Below, piece after piece: positions 50,145 to 61,386 of a stretch of DNA of 61,798 bases. Source of the DNA: Staphylococcus schweitzeri (GTDB lineage: Bacteria > Bacillota > Bacilli > Staphylococcales > Staphylococcaceae); assembly GCF_002902405.1 (NCBI RefSeq), contig NZ_PPQS01000001.1, positions 1-61,798 of the forward strand, read 5' to 3'. The notes under the pieces were generated by a model. The model made no database searches and was not told the origin of the DNA. It saw only the letters and a list, made by a program, of their open reading frames with translations. The position numbers and the translations under genes are program-made. How positions within the stretch are numbered: position 1 is the first letter of the stretch; each line of letters starts with the position of its first letter.

Positions 50145-50385
50145 ACTTAATAAGACATTGTTCGTAGGACAAGTAATATATAGTGCTTGATGTCAGAGAG
50201 CTTGTGGTTAGTGTGAACAAGAATCAACATGTATATGAATCTACCTACTTATTGAAAGAACAATCGGTAATAACCGTTATTTTAGTGAAGTGCAATTTAG
50301 ATTTTAGTGTATAACTATATCTAAAATTGTTAAATAGGGTGGCAACGCGTAGACCACGTCCCTTGTAGGGATGTGGTCTTTTTTT
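50145..50385 (+). promoter_or_regulatory. Serine T-box riboswitch of serS
   Basis: The leader carries the T-box core AGGGTGGCAACGCG (50336-50349), which pairs with the uncharged tRNA acceptor end. It is followed by a perfect terminator stem, AGACCACGTCCCT with AGGGATGTGGTCT (50351-50363, 50367-50379), and a T7 run. A TCT codon (50240-50242) in GAATCTACC may be the serine specifier. Low charged tRNA-Ser should favour the antiterminator and raise serS expression. Confidence 0.92.
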
Positions 50386-50449
50386 ATTTTCTAAAAAATA
50401 AAGACGTACGTCATTCCATAATAAATGATAATTATTTGGGAAAGGATGA

Positions 50450-51742
<1,293 letters not shown>

Positions 51743-51758
51743 TTAAAGGTTTACAAAA

Positions 51759-51791
51759 AAAAGTGGTGACGAATCTATCACCACTTTTTTT
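51759..51791. terminator. Terminator after serS
   Basis: AAAAGTGGTGA (51759-51769) pairs with TCACCACTTTT (51778-51788), and T7 follows. An A-tract lies before the stem. Confidence 0.9.
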
Positions 51792-52306
51792 GTTGCAGAA
51801 ATTAATATTATTATGCCATTGTAAACAACTCAAATGCATGAAGTTTTTCACTCTATTTGTCAGTGTAATTGTAGAAATAACGATGAATCATCAGGATAGA
51901 GCAAATTTATATTAACTATCACCATAGTTAATGATGTGATGCATATATACTACACTTGATGCATGAATAGGAAGAGTTATGACAATTAAATATTAACAGA
52001 GTAGGGGAAGGGGAGTGTATGTAGAATAAACAGTATAAAAAATATCACAAAAGACGTAAAAGAACATTAGTAAACTACTTTGCTACCAGACGAAGGTTTT
52101 ATAAAAATGCAGGGATGTCTTAAGTTTTATCCGAAAATTCCGATAAATAAAATACTGTAGCAACGAGGTTTTTAAACGGAGGTAAGACTAACGTAAGACA
52201 AACCGAAGTCTAATTTTATTGCTTGTGTGTGAGAAGTGTATTAGACTAGATATATTATTTTTACATAATTATAAACATTTAAAATATTAAAGAGGGAGTT
52301 GGACAG
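51792..52306. other. 515-base region between serS and azlC
   Basis: It contains a broken small basic ORF (52019-52123) and a TTTATC/GATAAA imperfect palindrome right after it (52127-52148). The azlC leader follows. No intact gene or clear riboswitch is recognised. A GGAGG (52180-52184) is followed by no start codon at a usable distance. Confidence 0.5.
52019..52123 (+). pseudogene. Small Arg/Lys-rich ORF with an amber stop at codon 2
   Basis: The frame reads ATG TAG, then 32 sense codons to TAA. The translated part is strikingly basic (KQYKKYHKRRKRTLVNYF, then ATRRRFYKNAGMS). A GGGGAG lies just upstream of the ATG, slightly close. Either a small peptide gene has been lost through a one-base change, or the frame is a chance one. 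It would be 34 aa if codon 2 were sense. I do not recognise the peptide. Confidence 0.35.
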
Positions 52307-53002
52307 ATGACATCGCATTTAAGTTTCAGGCAAGGCATAAAAGAATGTATTCCTACTTTGTTTGGATATGCAGGTGTTGGTATTTCATTTGGTATTGTAG
52401 CTGCATCACAAAATTTTAGTATTTTAGAAATAACATTGTTATGTCTTATTATATACGCTGGTGCCGCTCAGTTTATTATGTGTGCGTTGTTTATTGCAGG
52501 AACGCCCATATCAGCGATTGTATTAACTGTATTCATTGTAAATTCTAGAATGTTTCTCTTGAGTATGTCGCTTGCGCCAAATTATAAAACATATGGTTTT
52601 TGGAACCGTATAGGATTAGGTACATTAGTAACTGATGAAACATTTGGTGTCGCGATTACACCTTATTTAAAGGGGGAACCCATCAACGATCGATGGTTGC
52701 ATGGACTGAATATAACGGCATATTTATTTTGGACAGTTTCATCTGTCGCTGGTGCTTTATTTGGAAAATATATTTCAAACCCCCAAGCATTAGGTTTAGA
52801 TTTTGCAATTACAGCTATGTTTATCTTTTTGGCAATCGCACAATTCGAATCAATCACTAAGTCACGATTAAGAATATACATTGTATTAGTTATTGTAGTA
52901 ATTGTAATGATGTTATCTTTAAGCATATTTATGCCTTCTTACCTTGCTATATTATTTGCAGCAACAATGGCGGCAGTGTTAGGAGTGATGATGGAACGAT
53001 GA
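52307..53002 (+). CDS. azlC: AzlC family branched-chain amino acid exporter, large subunit
   Basis: A 231-residue membrane protein with about seven hydrophobic helices. The AzlC pattern FGYAGVGISFGIVA near residue 20, YAGAAQFIMCALF near 50 and NSRMFLLSMSLAP near 80 are clear. With AzlD it exports branched-chain amino acids or their analogues. GGGAG precedes the ATG, and the gene overlaps azlD as ATGA. Confidence 0.92.
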   Translation: MTSHLSFRQGIKECIPTLFGYAGVGISFGIVAASQNFSILEITLLCLIIYAGAAQFIMCALFIAGTPISAIVLTVFIVNSRMFLLSMSLAPNYKTYGFWNRIGLGTLVTDETFGVAITPYLKGEPINDRWLHGLNITAYLFWTVSSVAGALFGKYISNPQALGLDFAITAMFIFLAIAQFESITKSRLRIYIVLVIVVIVMMLSLSIFMPSYLAILFAATMAAVLGVMMER

Positions 53003-53328
53003 CAACGAATATGAACATGTTAATACTTATTTTATTATGCGGTATCGTAACGCTACTAATTCGAATCATTCCCTTCATTATGATTTCTAAAGTACAGTTA
53101 CCAGATGTCGTTGTTCGCTGGCTTTCATTTATTCCTATTACATTATTTACGGCATTAGTCATCGATAGCATCATTCAACAAACACCACATAGCGATGGAT
53201 ATACACTAAACATACCCTATATCATTGCGTTAATTCCTACTGTTATTTTATCGATAATTACACGCAGTTTAACTATTACAATTATTAGTGGGATTATTAT
53301 CATGGCTGCACTAAGATTTTTCTTTTAA
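52999..53328 (+). CDS. azlD: AzlD family branched-chain amino acid exporter, small subunit
   Basis: A 109-residue protein with four hydrophobic helices and the family motif TLLIRIIPFIMI near residue 15, with VVVRWLSFIPITLFTALV following. It pairs with AzlC, and its start overlaps the azlC stop by four bases. No clear terminator follows. Instead the CodY-like box and SAM riboswitch of metX lie downstream. Confidence 0.9.
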   Translation: MTTNMNMLILILLCGIVTLLIRIIPFIMISKVQLPDVVVRWLSFIPITLFTALVIDSIIQQTPHSDGYTLNIPYIIALIPTVILSIITRSLTITIISGIIIMAALRFFF

Positions 53329-53376
53329 AAATATTTTAAAATCATTGAACAGATATTTAAACTTAGGTAAACTGAT

Positions 53377-53391
53377 ATTAATCAGAAAATT
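53377..53391. promoter_or_regulatory. CodY-like operator between azlD and metX
   Basis: ATTAATCAGAAAATT matches 12 of 15 positions of AATTTTCWGAAAATT, with all of the right half intact. It is 160 bases before the SAM riboswitch, so it could control the metX promoter. It also overlaps the palindrome ATCAGAAAATTCTGAT. Confidence 0.5.
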
Positions 53392-53536
53392 CTGATATAC
53401 AAATTGTTTATAGCGATTTGGGAAATTGTACATATAAAACAATTTGGCTAATCATAAGATTTAGATAACAATAATTTCAAATGATAAAAAGTAATTCATG
53501 ACTTAAACTCAACTAAACACATAACAATTTCATATT

Positions 53537-53674
53537 TCTTATTGTGAGAAGTTGAGGGACTTGGCCCTGTGATACTTCAGCAACCGACTTTATAGCACGG
53601 TGCTAAAACCAACGAGTTACTCGAATGATAAGTAAATAAACTTCTTACTTTTCAATAGGGTAAGAAGTTTTTTA
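53537..53674 (+). promoter_or_regulatory. SAM-I riboswitch (S-box) of metX
   Basis: The conserved core is visible: GAGGGACTTGGCCC (P2 region), TTCAGCAACC, and CACGGTGCTAAAACC. It is followed by a terminator stem, AACTTCTTAC with GTAAGAAGTT (53639-53648, 53660-53669), and T6. When SAM is high the aptamer should let the terminator form and cut metX transcription. Confidence 0.92.
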
Positions 53675-53692
53675 TTTAAGGAGGAAAGGACA

Positions 53693-54661
53693 ATGACAAA
53701 TTACACAGTAGATACTTTAAATTTAGGGGAATTTATAACAGAATCTGGGGAAGTCATAGATAACTTACGTTTACGATATGAACATGTAGGTTATTATGGA
53801 CAACCACTAGTTGTAGTTTGTCATGCATTAACCGGTAATCATTTAACATATGGTACAGATGATAATCCTGGATGGTGGCGAGAAATTATTGATGGTGGAT
53901 ATATGCCCATCAACGACTATCAATTTTTAACCTTCGATGTCATAGGAAGTCCCTTTGGCTCAAGTTCACCTTTGAATGATGCTCATTTTCCTAAAAATCT
54001 AACATTACGAGATATCGTTAGAGCTAACGAATTAGGTATTCGAGCACTGGGACATGACAAGATTAATATATTAATAGGTGGAAGTCTTGGTGGTATGCAA
54101 GCAATGGAATTATTGTATAACCAACAATTTCAAGTAGATAAAGCTATCATTCTTGCTGCTACTAGTAGAACTTCATCATACAGCAGAGCTTTCAATGAAA
54201 TTGCAAGACAATCGATTCATATTGGTGGTAAAGAAGGATTGAGTATTGCACGTCAGTTAGGTTTTTTGACATATCGGTCATCTAAAAGTTACGATGAACG
54301 TTTCACACCAGAAGAAGTCGTAGCATATCAACAACATCAAGGTAATAAATTTAAAGAGCATTTCGACTTGAATTGCTATTTAACGCTGCTTGATGTTTTA
54401 GACAGCCACAACATTGACCGCGGTCGTACGGATGTAACGCATGTTTTTAAAAATTTAGAAACAAAGGTGTTAACAATGGGATTTATTGATGATTTATTGT
54501 ATCCAGATGATCAAGTACGCGCCTTAGGTGAACGATTTAAATATCACCGTCATTTCTTTGTGCCTGATAACGTAGGGCATGATGGGTTCCTACTAAATTT
54601 TAATACGTGGGCACCTAATTTATATCATTTTTTAAATTTAAAGCATTTCAAACGTAAATAA
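53693..54661 (+). CDS. metX: Homoserine O-acetyltransferase
   Basis: An alpha/beta hydrolase that acetylates homoserine with acetyl-CoA, the first committed step to methionine. The nucleophile serine lies in the elbow IGGSLGGMQA (about residue 128). The Asp (LLYPDDQ) and His (NVGHDGFLL) complete the triad near the C-terminus. It is 322 aa, shorter than many MetX. GGAGG lies 8 bases before the ATG. Control by the SAM riboswitch supports the pathway role; MetA-like succinylation is less likely. Confidence 0.93.
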   Translation: MTNYTVDTLNLGEFITESGEVIDNLRLRYEHVGYYGQPLVVVCHALTGNHLTYGTDDNPGWWREIIDGGYMPINDYQFLTFDVIGSPFGSSSPLNDAHFPKNLTLRDIVRANELGIRALGHDKINILIGGSLGGMQAMELLYNQQFQVDKAIILAATSRTSSYSRAFNEIARQSIHIGGKEGLSIARQLGFLTYRSSKSYDERFTPEEVVAYQQHQGNKFKEHFDLNCYLTLLDVLDSHNIDRGRTDVTHVFKNLETKVLTMGFIDDLLYPDDQVRALGERFKYHRHFFVPDNVGHDGFLLNFNTWAPNLYHFLNLKHFKRK

Positions 54662-54972
54662 TATCATTTCGTTTTTCTTAAAAATGAGACGTCGAAACTA
54701 TAGTTACTAAATTTGAATAAATGACATAAATACTTAATGGAAATGGCTGTATCTAAAATGCGATATAGTTATTGTTAAACATTGAAGCATATTAGCTTCA
54801 AAGCAGGTATCATAAAGACAATATAACAATCTATATGGCATGTGTTGTTAGTTATAAAACAAGAAAAATAGTAATCAATTAAATATAATAGAAAGAGATA
54901 ACCTATAAATTGTTAATTTCTATTAAAGAGGTTAAAATAATAGCTATAGTTAAAAATATGGGAGTGGCTTAT
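54662..54972. other. Gap between metX and the DUF2232 gene
   Basis: An AT-rich stretch. A weak TTTCG/CGAAA pairing near 54668-54700 might act as a 3' structure for metX. No intact ORF with a ribosome site is seen. Confidence 0.45.
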
Positions 54973-55896
54973 GTGTTTTCAAAAATACAACCTAAAGCAA
55001 CAATGATTGCAACAATAATGTTGATATTTGTCGCTTTAGCTTTATATCAAATGCCTGGTTTAGGACTAGTATTTGCATTATTTGCAACCATACCAGGTAT
55101 CGTTTTATGGAATAAATCAACACAATCTTTTGGAATTAGTGCACTTATTACAGTGATTATAACAACCATTCTAGGTAATACTTTCGTTTTAAGTGCTATT
55201 ATATTAGTCTTAATCGCAAGTTTAATCATCGGTCAATTATTAAAAGAAAAGACATCTAAAGAGAGAATTTTATACGTAACAACCGTAGCGATGAGTTTGA
55301 TTTCATTAATCGCATTCATGTTACTTCAAACGTTCGGGAAAATCCCGCCTTCTGCGAGCATAGTAAAACCTTTCAAGCAATCACTGCATGAAGTAATTAC
55401 AATGAGTGGTGCTGATGCGAATATGACCAAAATGCTTGAAGAAGGGTTTAGACAAGCAACTGTTCAATTACCTGGCTTTATCATTATCATTACATTTTTA
55501 ATTGTCTTAATTAACTTAATCATTACATTTCCGATTTTACGAAAATTTAAAATCGCAACACCTGTATTTAAGCCTCTTTTCGCTTGGCAAATGAGCGGCA
55601 TTTTATTATGGATATACATTATTGTTATCATATGCTTATTGTTTACAGGTCAACCAAGTGTGTTCCAGAGCATACTTTTAAACTTCCAACTTGTGTTATC
55701 ATTAGTGATGTATATTCAAGGTTTAAGTGTTATTCATTTCTTTGGGAAAGCGAAAGGCTTACCAAATGCAGTAACGATTTTACTACTGATTATCGGTACA
55801 TTACTGACACCTACGACACATATTGTAGGATTACTTGGTGTTATCGATTTAAGTTTGAATTTGAAGCGAATCATGAAAAATAATTCTAAAAAGTGA
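54973..55896 (+). CDS. DUF2232 (YybS-like) membrane protein
   Basis: A 307-residue protein with about eight hydrophobic helices, of the DUF2232 family found before gdpP/rplI in Firmicutes. The loop around FRQATVQLPGFII is family-typical. I chose the GTG at 54973 (MFSKIQPK), with GGGAG 8 bases upstream; the ATG five codons earlier overlaps that site. The gdpP ATG begins 14 bases after its stop. The function is unknown. Confidence 0.8.
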   Translation: MFSKIQPKATMIATIMLIFVALALYQMPGLGLVFALFATIPGIVLWNKSTQSFGISALITVIITTILGNTFVLSAIILVLIASLIIGQLLKEKTSKERILYVTTVAMSLISLIAFMLLQTFGKIPPSASIVKPFKQSLHEVITMSGADANMTKMLEEGFRQATVQLPGFIIIITFLIVLINLIITFPILRKFKIATPVFKPLFAWQMSGILLWIYIIVIICLLFTGQPSVFQSILLNFQLVLSLVMYIQGLSVIHFFGKAKGLPNAVTILLLIIGTLLTPTTHIVGLLGVIDLSLNLKRIMKNNSKK

Positions 55897-55910
55897 ATAG
55901 AGGTGGAATA

Positions 55911-57878
55911 ATGAATCGGCAGTCCACTAAGAAAGCTTTACTAATACCATTTCTCATCATGATCATCACAGCAATTGTTTTAATGGGTGTATGGTTTATC
56001 TTTAATAGTCTTATAGCGTTAATTGCATCTATCGTTCTTGTCGTGATGATAATTGTAAGCGTCGTTTTATTTAGACAAGCTTTAATGAAAATGGATAATT
56101 ATGTAGATGGTTTGAGTGCGCAAATTTCAACAATTAATAATAAAGCCATCAAACATTTACCAATCGGTATTATTGTTTTAGATGAAAATGATCATATCGA
56201 ATGGGTTAACCAATTTATGACAGATCATATGGAAGCAAATGTTATTTCAGAATCTGTAAACGAAGTATTTCCAAACATTTTAAAGCAATTAGAAAGAATG
56301 AAATTCGTTGAAATAGAATATAACCAGTATCATTTCCGAGTACGTTATTCTGAAAATGATCACTGTCTCTACTTCTTTGATATAACTGAACAAATACAAA
56401 CAAATGAGCTATATGAAAATTCTAAACCGATTATTGCGACATTATTTTTAGATAACTACGATGAGATTACGCAAAATATGAATGATACACAGCGCTCGGA
56501 AATCAATTCAATGGTAACGCGTGTCATTAGTCGATGGGCAACTGAGTATAATATATTCTTTAAAAGGTATAGCTCCGATCAATTCGTAGCCTATTTAAAT
56601 CAAAAAATATTAGCGGACTTAGAAGAGTCTAAATTTGATATTTTAAGTCAATTACGTGAAAAGAGTGTTGGTTATCGCGCTCAATTAACATTGAGTATCG
56701 GTGTTGGTGAAGGTACTGAAAACTTAATAGATTTAGGTGAGTTGTCTCAATCAGGATTAGACTTAGCATTAGGACGTGGTGGTGACCAAGTTGCTATTAA
56801 GAGTATCAATGGCAATGTGCGTTTCTATGGTGGTAAGACTGACCCAATGGAGAAACGTACTCGTGTAAGAGCACGTGTTATCTCACATGCTTTAAAAGAT
56901 ATCCTTGTAGAGGGTGACAAAGTCATTATTATGGGACATAAACGTCCTGACTTAGATGCAATCGGTGCAGCAATTGGGGTATCTCGATTTGCGATGATGA
57001 ATAATTTAGAAGCGTACATCGTATTAAATGAGACAGACATTGATCCTACATTACGACGCGTGATGAATGAAATTGATAAAAAGCCAGAGTTAAGAGAGCG
57101 ATTTATTACGTCAGATGATGCTTGGGATATGATGACATCTAAGACTACCGTAGTGATTGTTGATACGCATAAACCGGAACTAGTTTTAGATGAAAATGTC
57201 TTAAATAAAGCCAACCGTAAAGTGGTTATTGATCATCATAGACGTGGAGAAAGCTTTATTTCTAATCCATTGTTGATATATATGGAACCATATGCAAGTT
57301 CAACAGCTGAACTTGTAACAGAATTATTGGAATATCAACCGACAGAACAACGTTTAACACGTCTTGAATCAACTGTAATGTATGCAGGTATTATTGTAGA
57401 CACAAGAAACTTTACATTACGTACAGGTTCAAGAACGTTTGATGCAGCGAGTTATTTACGTGCACATGGTGCAGATACGATTTTAACGCAACATTTCTTA
57501 AAAGATGATGTAGATACTTACATTAATCGATCTGAATTAATTCGAACAGTAAAAGTTGAAGACAATGGCATAGCAATTGCTCATGGTTCAGACGATAAAA
57601 TTTATCATCCAGTAACAGTTGCACAAGCGGCAGATGAACTGTTAAGTTTAGAAGGTATAGAAGCATCGTATGTTGTTGCGAGACGTGAAGATAATTTGAT
57701 AGGTATATCAGCACGCTCACTCGGTTCAGTAAATGTCCAGTTAACAATGGAAGCACTTGGTGGCGGTGGACATTTAACTAATGCTGCAACACAACTTAAA
57801 GGTGTTACAGTTGAACAAGCGATAGCACAATTACAACAAGCAATTACAGAACAATTAAGTAGGAGTGAAGATGCATGA
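55911..57878 (+). CDS. gdpP: Cyclic-di-AMP phosphodiesterase GdpP
   Basis: A membrane-bound enzyme that degrades c-di-AMP, affecting beta-lactam tolerance and osmotic balance. Two N-terminal membrane helices (about 10-50) precede a PAS domain (about 80-165) and a degenerate GGDEF domain (about 175-305). The DHH domain follows, with [11 protein letters not shown] near 343 and DHH near 441, and the DHHA1 end has [10 protein letters not shown] near 618. It is 655 aa from the ATG preceded by AGAGGTGG. It overlaps rplI as ATGA. Confidence 0.97.
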   Translation: MNRQSTKKALLIPFLIMIITAIVLMGVWFIFNSLIALIASIVLVVMIIVSVVLFRQALMKMDNYVDGLSAQISTINNKAIKHLPIGIIVLDENDHIEWVNQFMTDHMEANVISESVNEVFPNILKQLERMKFVEIEYNQYHFRVRYSENDHCLYFFDITEQIQTNELYENSKPIIATLFLDNYDEITQNMNDTQRSEINSMVTRVISRWATEYNIFFKRYSSDQFVAYLNQKILADLEESKFDILSQLREKSVGYRAQLTLSIGVGEGTENLIDLGELSQSGLDLALGRGGDQVAIKSINGNVRFYGGKTDPMEKRTRVRARVISHALKDILVEGDKVIIMGHKRPDLDAIGAAIGVSRFAMMNNLEAYIVLNETDIDPTLRRVMNEIDKKPELRERFITSDDAWDMMTSKTTVVIVDTHKPELVLDENVLNKANRKVVIDHHRRGESFISNPLLIYMEPYASSTAELVTELLEYQPTEQRLTRLESTVMYAGIIVDTRNFTLRTGSRTFDAASYLRAHGADTILTQHFLKDDVDTYINRSELIRTVKVEDNGIAIAHGSDDKIYHPVTVAQAADELLSLEGIEASYVVARREDNLIGISARSLGSVNVQLTMEALGGGGHLTNAATQLKGVTVEQAIAQLQQAITEQLSRSEDA

Positions 57879-58321
57879 AAGTAATTTTTACACAAGATGT
57901 TAAAGGTAAAGGTAAAAAAGGTGAAGTTAAAGAAGTACCAGTAGGTTATGCAAATAACTTCTTATTGAAAAAGAATTATGCTGTAGAAGCAACACCAGGT
58001 AACCTTAAACAATTAGAGTTACAGAAAAAACGTGCAAAACAAGAACGCCAACAAGAAATTGAAGATGCTAAAGCATTAAAAGAAACATTATCAAATATCG
58101 AAGTTGAAGTATCAGCTAAAACTGGTGAAGGCGGTAAGTTGTTTGGGTCAGTAAGTACGAAACAAATTGCTGAAGCATTAAAAGCACAACACGAAATTAA
58201 AATCGATAAACGTAAAATGGATTTACCAAATGGAATCCATTCATTAGGATATACGAATGTACCAGTTAAATTGGATAAAGAAGTTGAAGGTACAATTCGC
58301 GTACACACAGTTGAACAATAA
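57875..58321 (+). CDS. rplI: 50S ribosomal protein L9
   Basis: A 148-residue two-domain ribosomal protein joined by a long helix (about 40-75). It starts [30 protein letters not shown], the family hallmark. L9 binds 23S rRNA near L1 and affects reading-frame maintenance. Its start overlaps the gdpP stop, and dnaB follows after 31 bases, giving the conserved gdpP-rplI-dnaB unit. Confidence 0.98.
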   Translation: MKVIFTQDVKGKGKKGEVKEVPVGYANNFLLKKNYAVEATPGNLKQLELQKKRAKQERQQEIEDAKALKETLSNIEVEVSAKTGEGGKLFGSVSTKQIAEALKAQHEIKIDKRKMDLPNGIHSLGYTNVPVKLDKEVEGTIRVHTVEQ

Positions 58322-58352
58322 AGTTGGATTGAAATAAGAGGTGTAACCATTC

Positions 58353-59753
58353 ATGGATAGAATGTATGAGCAAAACCAAATGCCACATAGCAATGAAGCT
58401 GAACAGTCTGTCTTAGGTTCAATTATTATCGATCCAGAATTGATTAATACTACTCAGGAAGTGTTGCTTCCTGAGTCGTTTTATAGGGGTGCCCATCAAC
58501 ATATTTTCCGTGCTATGATGCACTTAAATGAAGATAATAAAGAAATTGATGTTGTAACATTGATGGATCAATTATCAAGTGAAGGTACGTTGAATGAAGC
58601 GGGTGGTCCGCAATATCTTGCAGAGTTATCTACAAATGTACCAACGACACGAAATGTTCAGTATTATACGGACATTGTTTCTAAGCATGCATTAAAACGT
58701 AGATTGATTCAGACTGCAGATAGTATTGCCAATGATGGATATAATGATGAACTTGAACTAGATGCGATATTAAGTGATGCAGAACGGCGTATTTTAGAGC
58801 TATCATCTTCTCGCGAAAGTGATGGCTTTAAAGATATTCGTGACGTCTTAGGACAAGTATATGAAACAGCTGAAGAGCTTGATCAAAATAGTGGTCAAAC
58901 GCCAGGCATCCCTACAGGATATCGAGATTTAGACCAAATGACAGCTGGGTTTAATCGTAATGATTTAATTATCCTTGCAGCGCGTCCATCTGTAGGTAAG
59001 ACTGCGTTCGCACTTAACATTGCCCAAAAAGTTGCAACACACGAAGATATGTATACAGTTGGTATTTTCTCGCTAGAGATGGGTGCTGATCAGTTAGCAA
59101 CACGTATGATTTGTAGTTCAGGTAATGTTGACTCAAACCGATTAAGAACAGGTACTATGACTGAGGAAGACTGGAGTCGATTCACGATTGCTGTCGGTAA
59201 ATTGTCGCGTACGAAGATTTTTATCGACGATACTCCAGGTATTCGAATTAATGATTTACGATCTAAATGTCGTCGATTAAAACAAGAACATGGTTTAGAC
59301 ATGATTGTGATTGACTACTTACAGTTGATTCAAGGTAGCGGCTCACGTGCCTCGGATAACAGGCAACAAGAAGTTTCTGAAATTTCTCGTACATTAAAAG
59401 CATTAGCTCGTGAATTAGAATGTCCAGTTATCGCATTGAGTCAGTTATCTCGTGGTGTTGAACAACGACAAGATAAACGTCCAATGATGAGTGATATTCG
59501 TGAATCTGGTTCGATTGAACAAGATGCCGATATTGTTGCATTCTTATACCGTGATGATTACTATAACCGTGGCGGTGATGAAGATGATGACGATGATGGT
59601 GGTTTCGAGCCACAAACGAATGATGAAAATGGTGAAATTGAAATCATCATTGCTAAGCAGCGTAACGGTCCAACAGGTACAGTTAAGTTACACTTTATGA
59701 AACAATATAATAAATTTACAGACATCGATTATGCACATGCAGATATGATGTAA
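58353..59753 (+). CDS. dnaB: Replicative DNA helicase
   Basis: The hexameric fork helicase (named DnaC in some staphylococcal and Bacillus work). The N-terminal collar domain (about 1-105) precedes a RecA-like domain with Walker A RPSVGKTAF (about 211) and Walker B MIVIDYLQL, plus the arginine-finger region near KRPMMSDIRESGSIEQDAD. An acidic insert (DEDDDDDGG, about 408-416) sits before the C-terminal EIIIAKQRNGPTG motif. It is 466 aa. AAGAGGTG lies upstream. Confidence 0.97.
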   Translation: MDRMYEQNQMPHSNEAEQSVLGSIIIDPELINTTQEVLLPESFYRGAHQHIFRAMMHLNEDNKEIDVVTLMDQLSSEGTLNEAGGPQYLAELSTNVPTTRNVQYYTDIVSKHALKRRLIQTADSIANDGYNDELELDAILSDAERRILELSSSRESDGFKDIRDVLGQVYETAEELDQNSGQTPGIPTGYRDLDQMTAGFNRNDLIILAARPSVGKTAFALNIAQKVATHEDMYTVGIFSLEMGADQLATRMICSSGNVDSNRLRTGTMTEEDWSRFTIAVGKLSRTKIFIDDTPGIRINDLRSKCRRLKQEHGLDMIVIDYLQLIQGSGSRASDNRQQEVSEISRTLKALARELECPVIALSQLSRGVEQRQDKRPMMSDIRESGSIEQDADIVAFLYRDDYYNRGGDEDDDDDGGFEPQTNDENGEIEIIIAKQRNGPTGTVKLHFMKQYNKFTDIDYAHADMM

Positions 59754-59764
59754 AAAAAGTTTTT

Positions 59765-59805
59765 CCGTACAATGTTTATCTTGATGATAAAATTGTACGG
59801 TTTTT
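59765..59805 (+). terminator. Terminator after dnaB
   Basis: CCGTACAAT (59765-59773) pairs with ATTGTACGG (59792-59800), and T5 follows. Confidence 0.88.
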
Positions 59806-59948
59806 ATTTTGTTCTGAATACGTTATTATATGTTAAGTTTGTGTATTGTAGACGACTTGAAAACACTATAAACAGCTTATTTAAAGGGTTTTTGAAGCGT
59901 TTTAGCACATTTGTGAAAATGATTTTCCTTTTAGAATGCATGAAAAAT

Positions 59949-59961
59949 AATGTTCGATTTT
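59949..59961. promoter_or_regulatory. PurBox upstream of purA
   Basis: On the minus strand AAAATCGAACATT matches 12 of 13 positions of the PurR target AWWWCCGAACWWT, keeping the CGAAC core. It ends three bases before the purA -35, so PurR could block the promoter. A second box, usually paired, is not convincing. Confidence 0.55.
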
Positions 59962-59964
59962 TAT

Positions 59965-59993
59965 TTGCATTATGGTCTCGATATTGGTAGAAT
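59965..59993 (+). promoter_or_regulatory. purA promoter
   Basis: TTGCAT (59965-59970), a 17-base spacer and TAGAAT (59988-59993), 38 bases before the ATG. Confidence 0.65.
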
Positions 59994-60031
59994 ATCAAAT
60001 GGTTAAATGAGAAAAACTTGGAGGTGCTCAC

Positions 60032-61315
60032 ATGTCATCAATCGTAGTAGTTGGGACACAATGGGGAGACGAAGGAAAAGGAAAGATTACGGATTTCTTA
60101 GCAGAACAATCGGATGTTATCGCACGTTTTTCAGGTGGTAATAATGCAGGCCATACAATTCAGTTTGGCGGAGAGACATATAAATTACATTTAGTACCAT
60201 CTGGTATCTTTTACAAAGATAAATTAGCAGTAATCGGTAACGGTGTCGTTGTTGATCCAGTTGCACTATTAAAAGAATTAGACGGATTAAATGAACGTGG
60301 CATTTCTACAAGTAATTTACGTATATCTAATCGTGCGCAAGTGATTTTACCATATCACTTAGCTCAAGATGAATACGAAGAACGTTTACGCGGAGATAAT
60401 AAAATCGGTACAACTAAAAAAGGTATCGGTCCAGCATATGTAGATAAAGTTCAACGTATCGGTATTCGTATGGCAGATTTACTTGAAAAAGACACATTCG
60501 AAAGATTATTAAAATCAAACATTGAATATAAACAAGCATATTTCAAAGGTATGTTTAACGAAACATGTCCATCTTTTGATGAGATCTTTGAAGAATACTT
60601 TGCAGCAGGTCAACGTCTAAAAGAATTTGTAACAGATACATCAAAAATCTTAGACGATGCATTTGTTGCAGATGAAAAGGTGCTTTTCGAAGGTGCACAA
60701 GGTGTAATGTTAGATATCGACCACGGTACATATCCATTCGTTACATCAAGTAATCCAATTGCAGGTAATGTTACTGTAGGTACAGGTGTAGGTCCAACAT
60801 TCGTTTCCAAAGTAATTGGTGTATGTAAAGCTTATACATCACGTGTTGGTGATGGCCCATTCCCTACAGAATTATTCGATGAAGATGGACATCATATTAG
60901 AGAAGTTGGTCGTGAATACGGTACAACAACAGGACGTCCACGTCGTGTAGGTTGGTTTGATTCAGTTGTATTACGTCACTCTCGTCGTGTAAGTGGTATT
61001 ACAGATTTATCTATTAACTCAATCGATGTTTTAACAGGCTTAGACACAGTGAAAATCTGTACAGCTTATGAATTAGATGGTAAAGAAATCACTGAGTACC
61101 CAGCAAACTTAGATCAATTAAAACGTTGTAAACCAATCTTTGAAGAGTTGCCAGGTTGGACAGAAGACGTAACAAGTGTACGTACTTTAGAAGAATTACC
61201 TGAAAATGCACGTAAATATTTAGAGCGTATTTCAGAATTATGTAATGTACAAATTTCTATCTTTTCAGTTGGTCCAGATAGAGAACAAACAAACTTATTA
61301 AAAGAATTGTGGTAG
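60032..61315 (+). CDS. purA: Adenylosuccinate synthetase
   Basis: A GTP-dependent enzyme joining IMP and aspartate, the first step from IMP to AMP. The P-loop QWGDEGKGK (10-18) carries catalytic Asp and Lys. The segments [16 protein letters not shown] and the Asp-binding loop TTTGRPRR are present. It is 427 aa. GGAGG lies 7 bases before the ATG. It is monocistronic, with PurBox-type control and a weak stem-loop after it. Confidence 0.98.
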   Translation: MSSIVVVGTQWGDEGKGKITDFLAEQSDVIARFSGGNNAGHTIQFGGETYKLHLVPSGIFYKDKLAVIGNGVVVDPVALLKELDGLNERGISTSNLRISNRAQVILPYHLAQDEYEERLRGDNKIGTTKKGIGPAYVDKVQRIGIRMADLLEKDTFERLLKSNIEYKQAYFKGMFNETCPSFDEIFEEYFAAGQRLKEFVTDTSKILDDAFVADEKVLFEGAQGVMLDIDHGTYPFVTSSNPIAGNVTVGTGVGPTFVSKVIGVCKAYTSRVGDGPFPTELFDEDGHHIREVGREYGTTTGRPRRVGWFDSVVLRHSRRVSGITDLSINSIDVLTGLDTVKICTAYELDGKEITEYPANLDQLKRCKPIFEELPGWTEDVTSVRTLEELPENARKYLERISELCNVQISIFSVGPDREQTNLLKELW

Positions 61316-61353
61316 AACTTTATACAAGTAATGCACAATAATTATAAACGCAT

Positions 61354-61386
61354 GAGCCTTCTATCTTTATCGGTGGAAGGCTCTTA
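61354..61386 (+). terminator. Probable terminator after purA
   Basis: GAGCCTTC (61354-61361) pairs with GAAGGCTC (61376-61383), followed by TTATTATG, a weak T-tract. Confidence 0.6.

Noticed and set aside
52127..52148. TTTATC...GATAAA palindrome as a CodY box or terminator
   Set aside because: At least four mismatches to the CodY consensus and no T-run.
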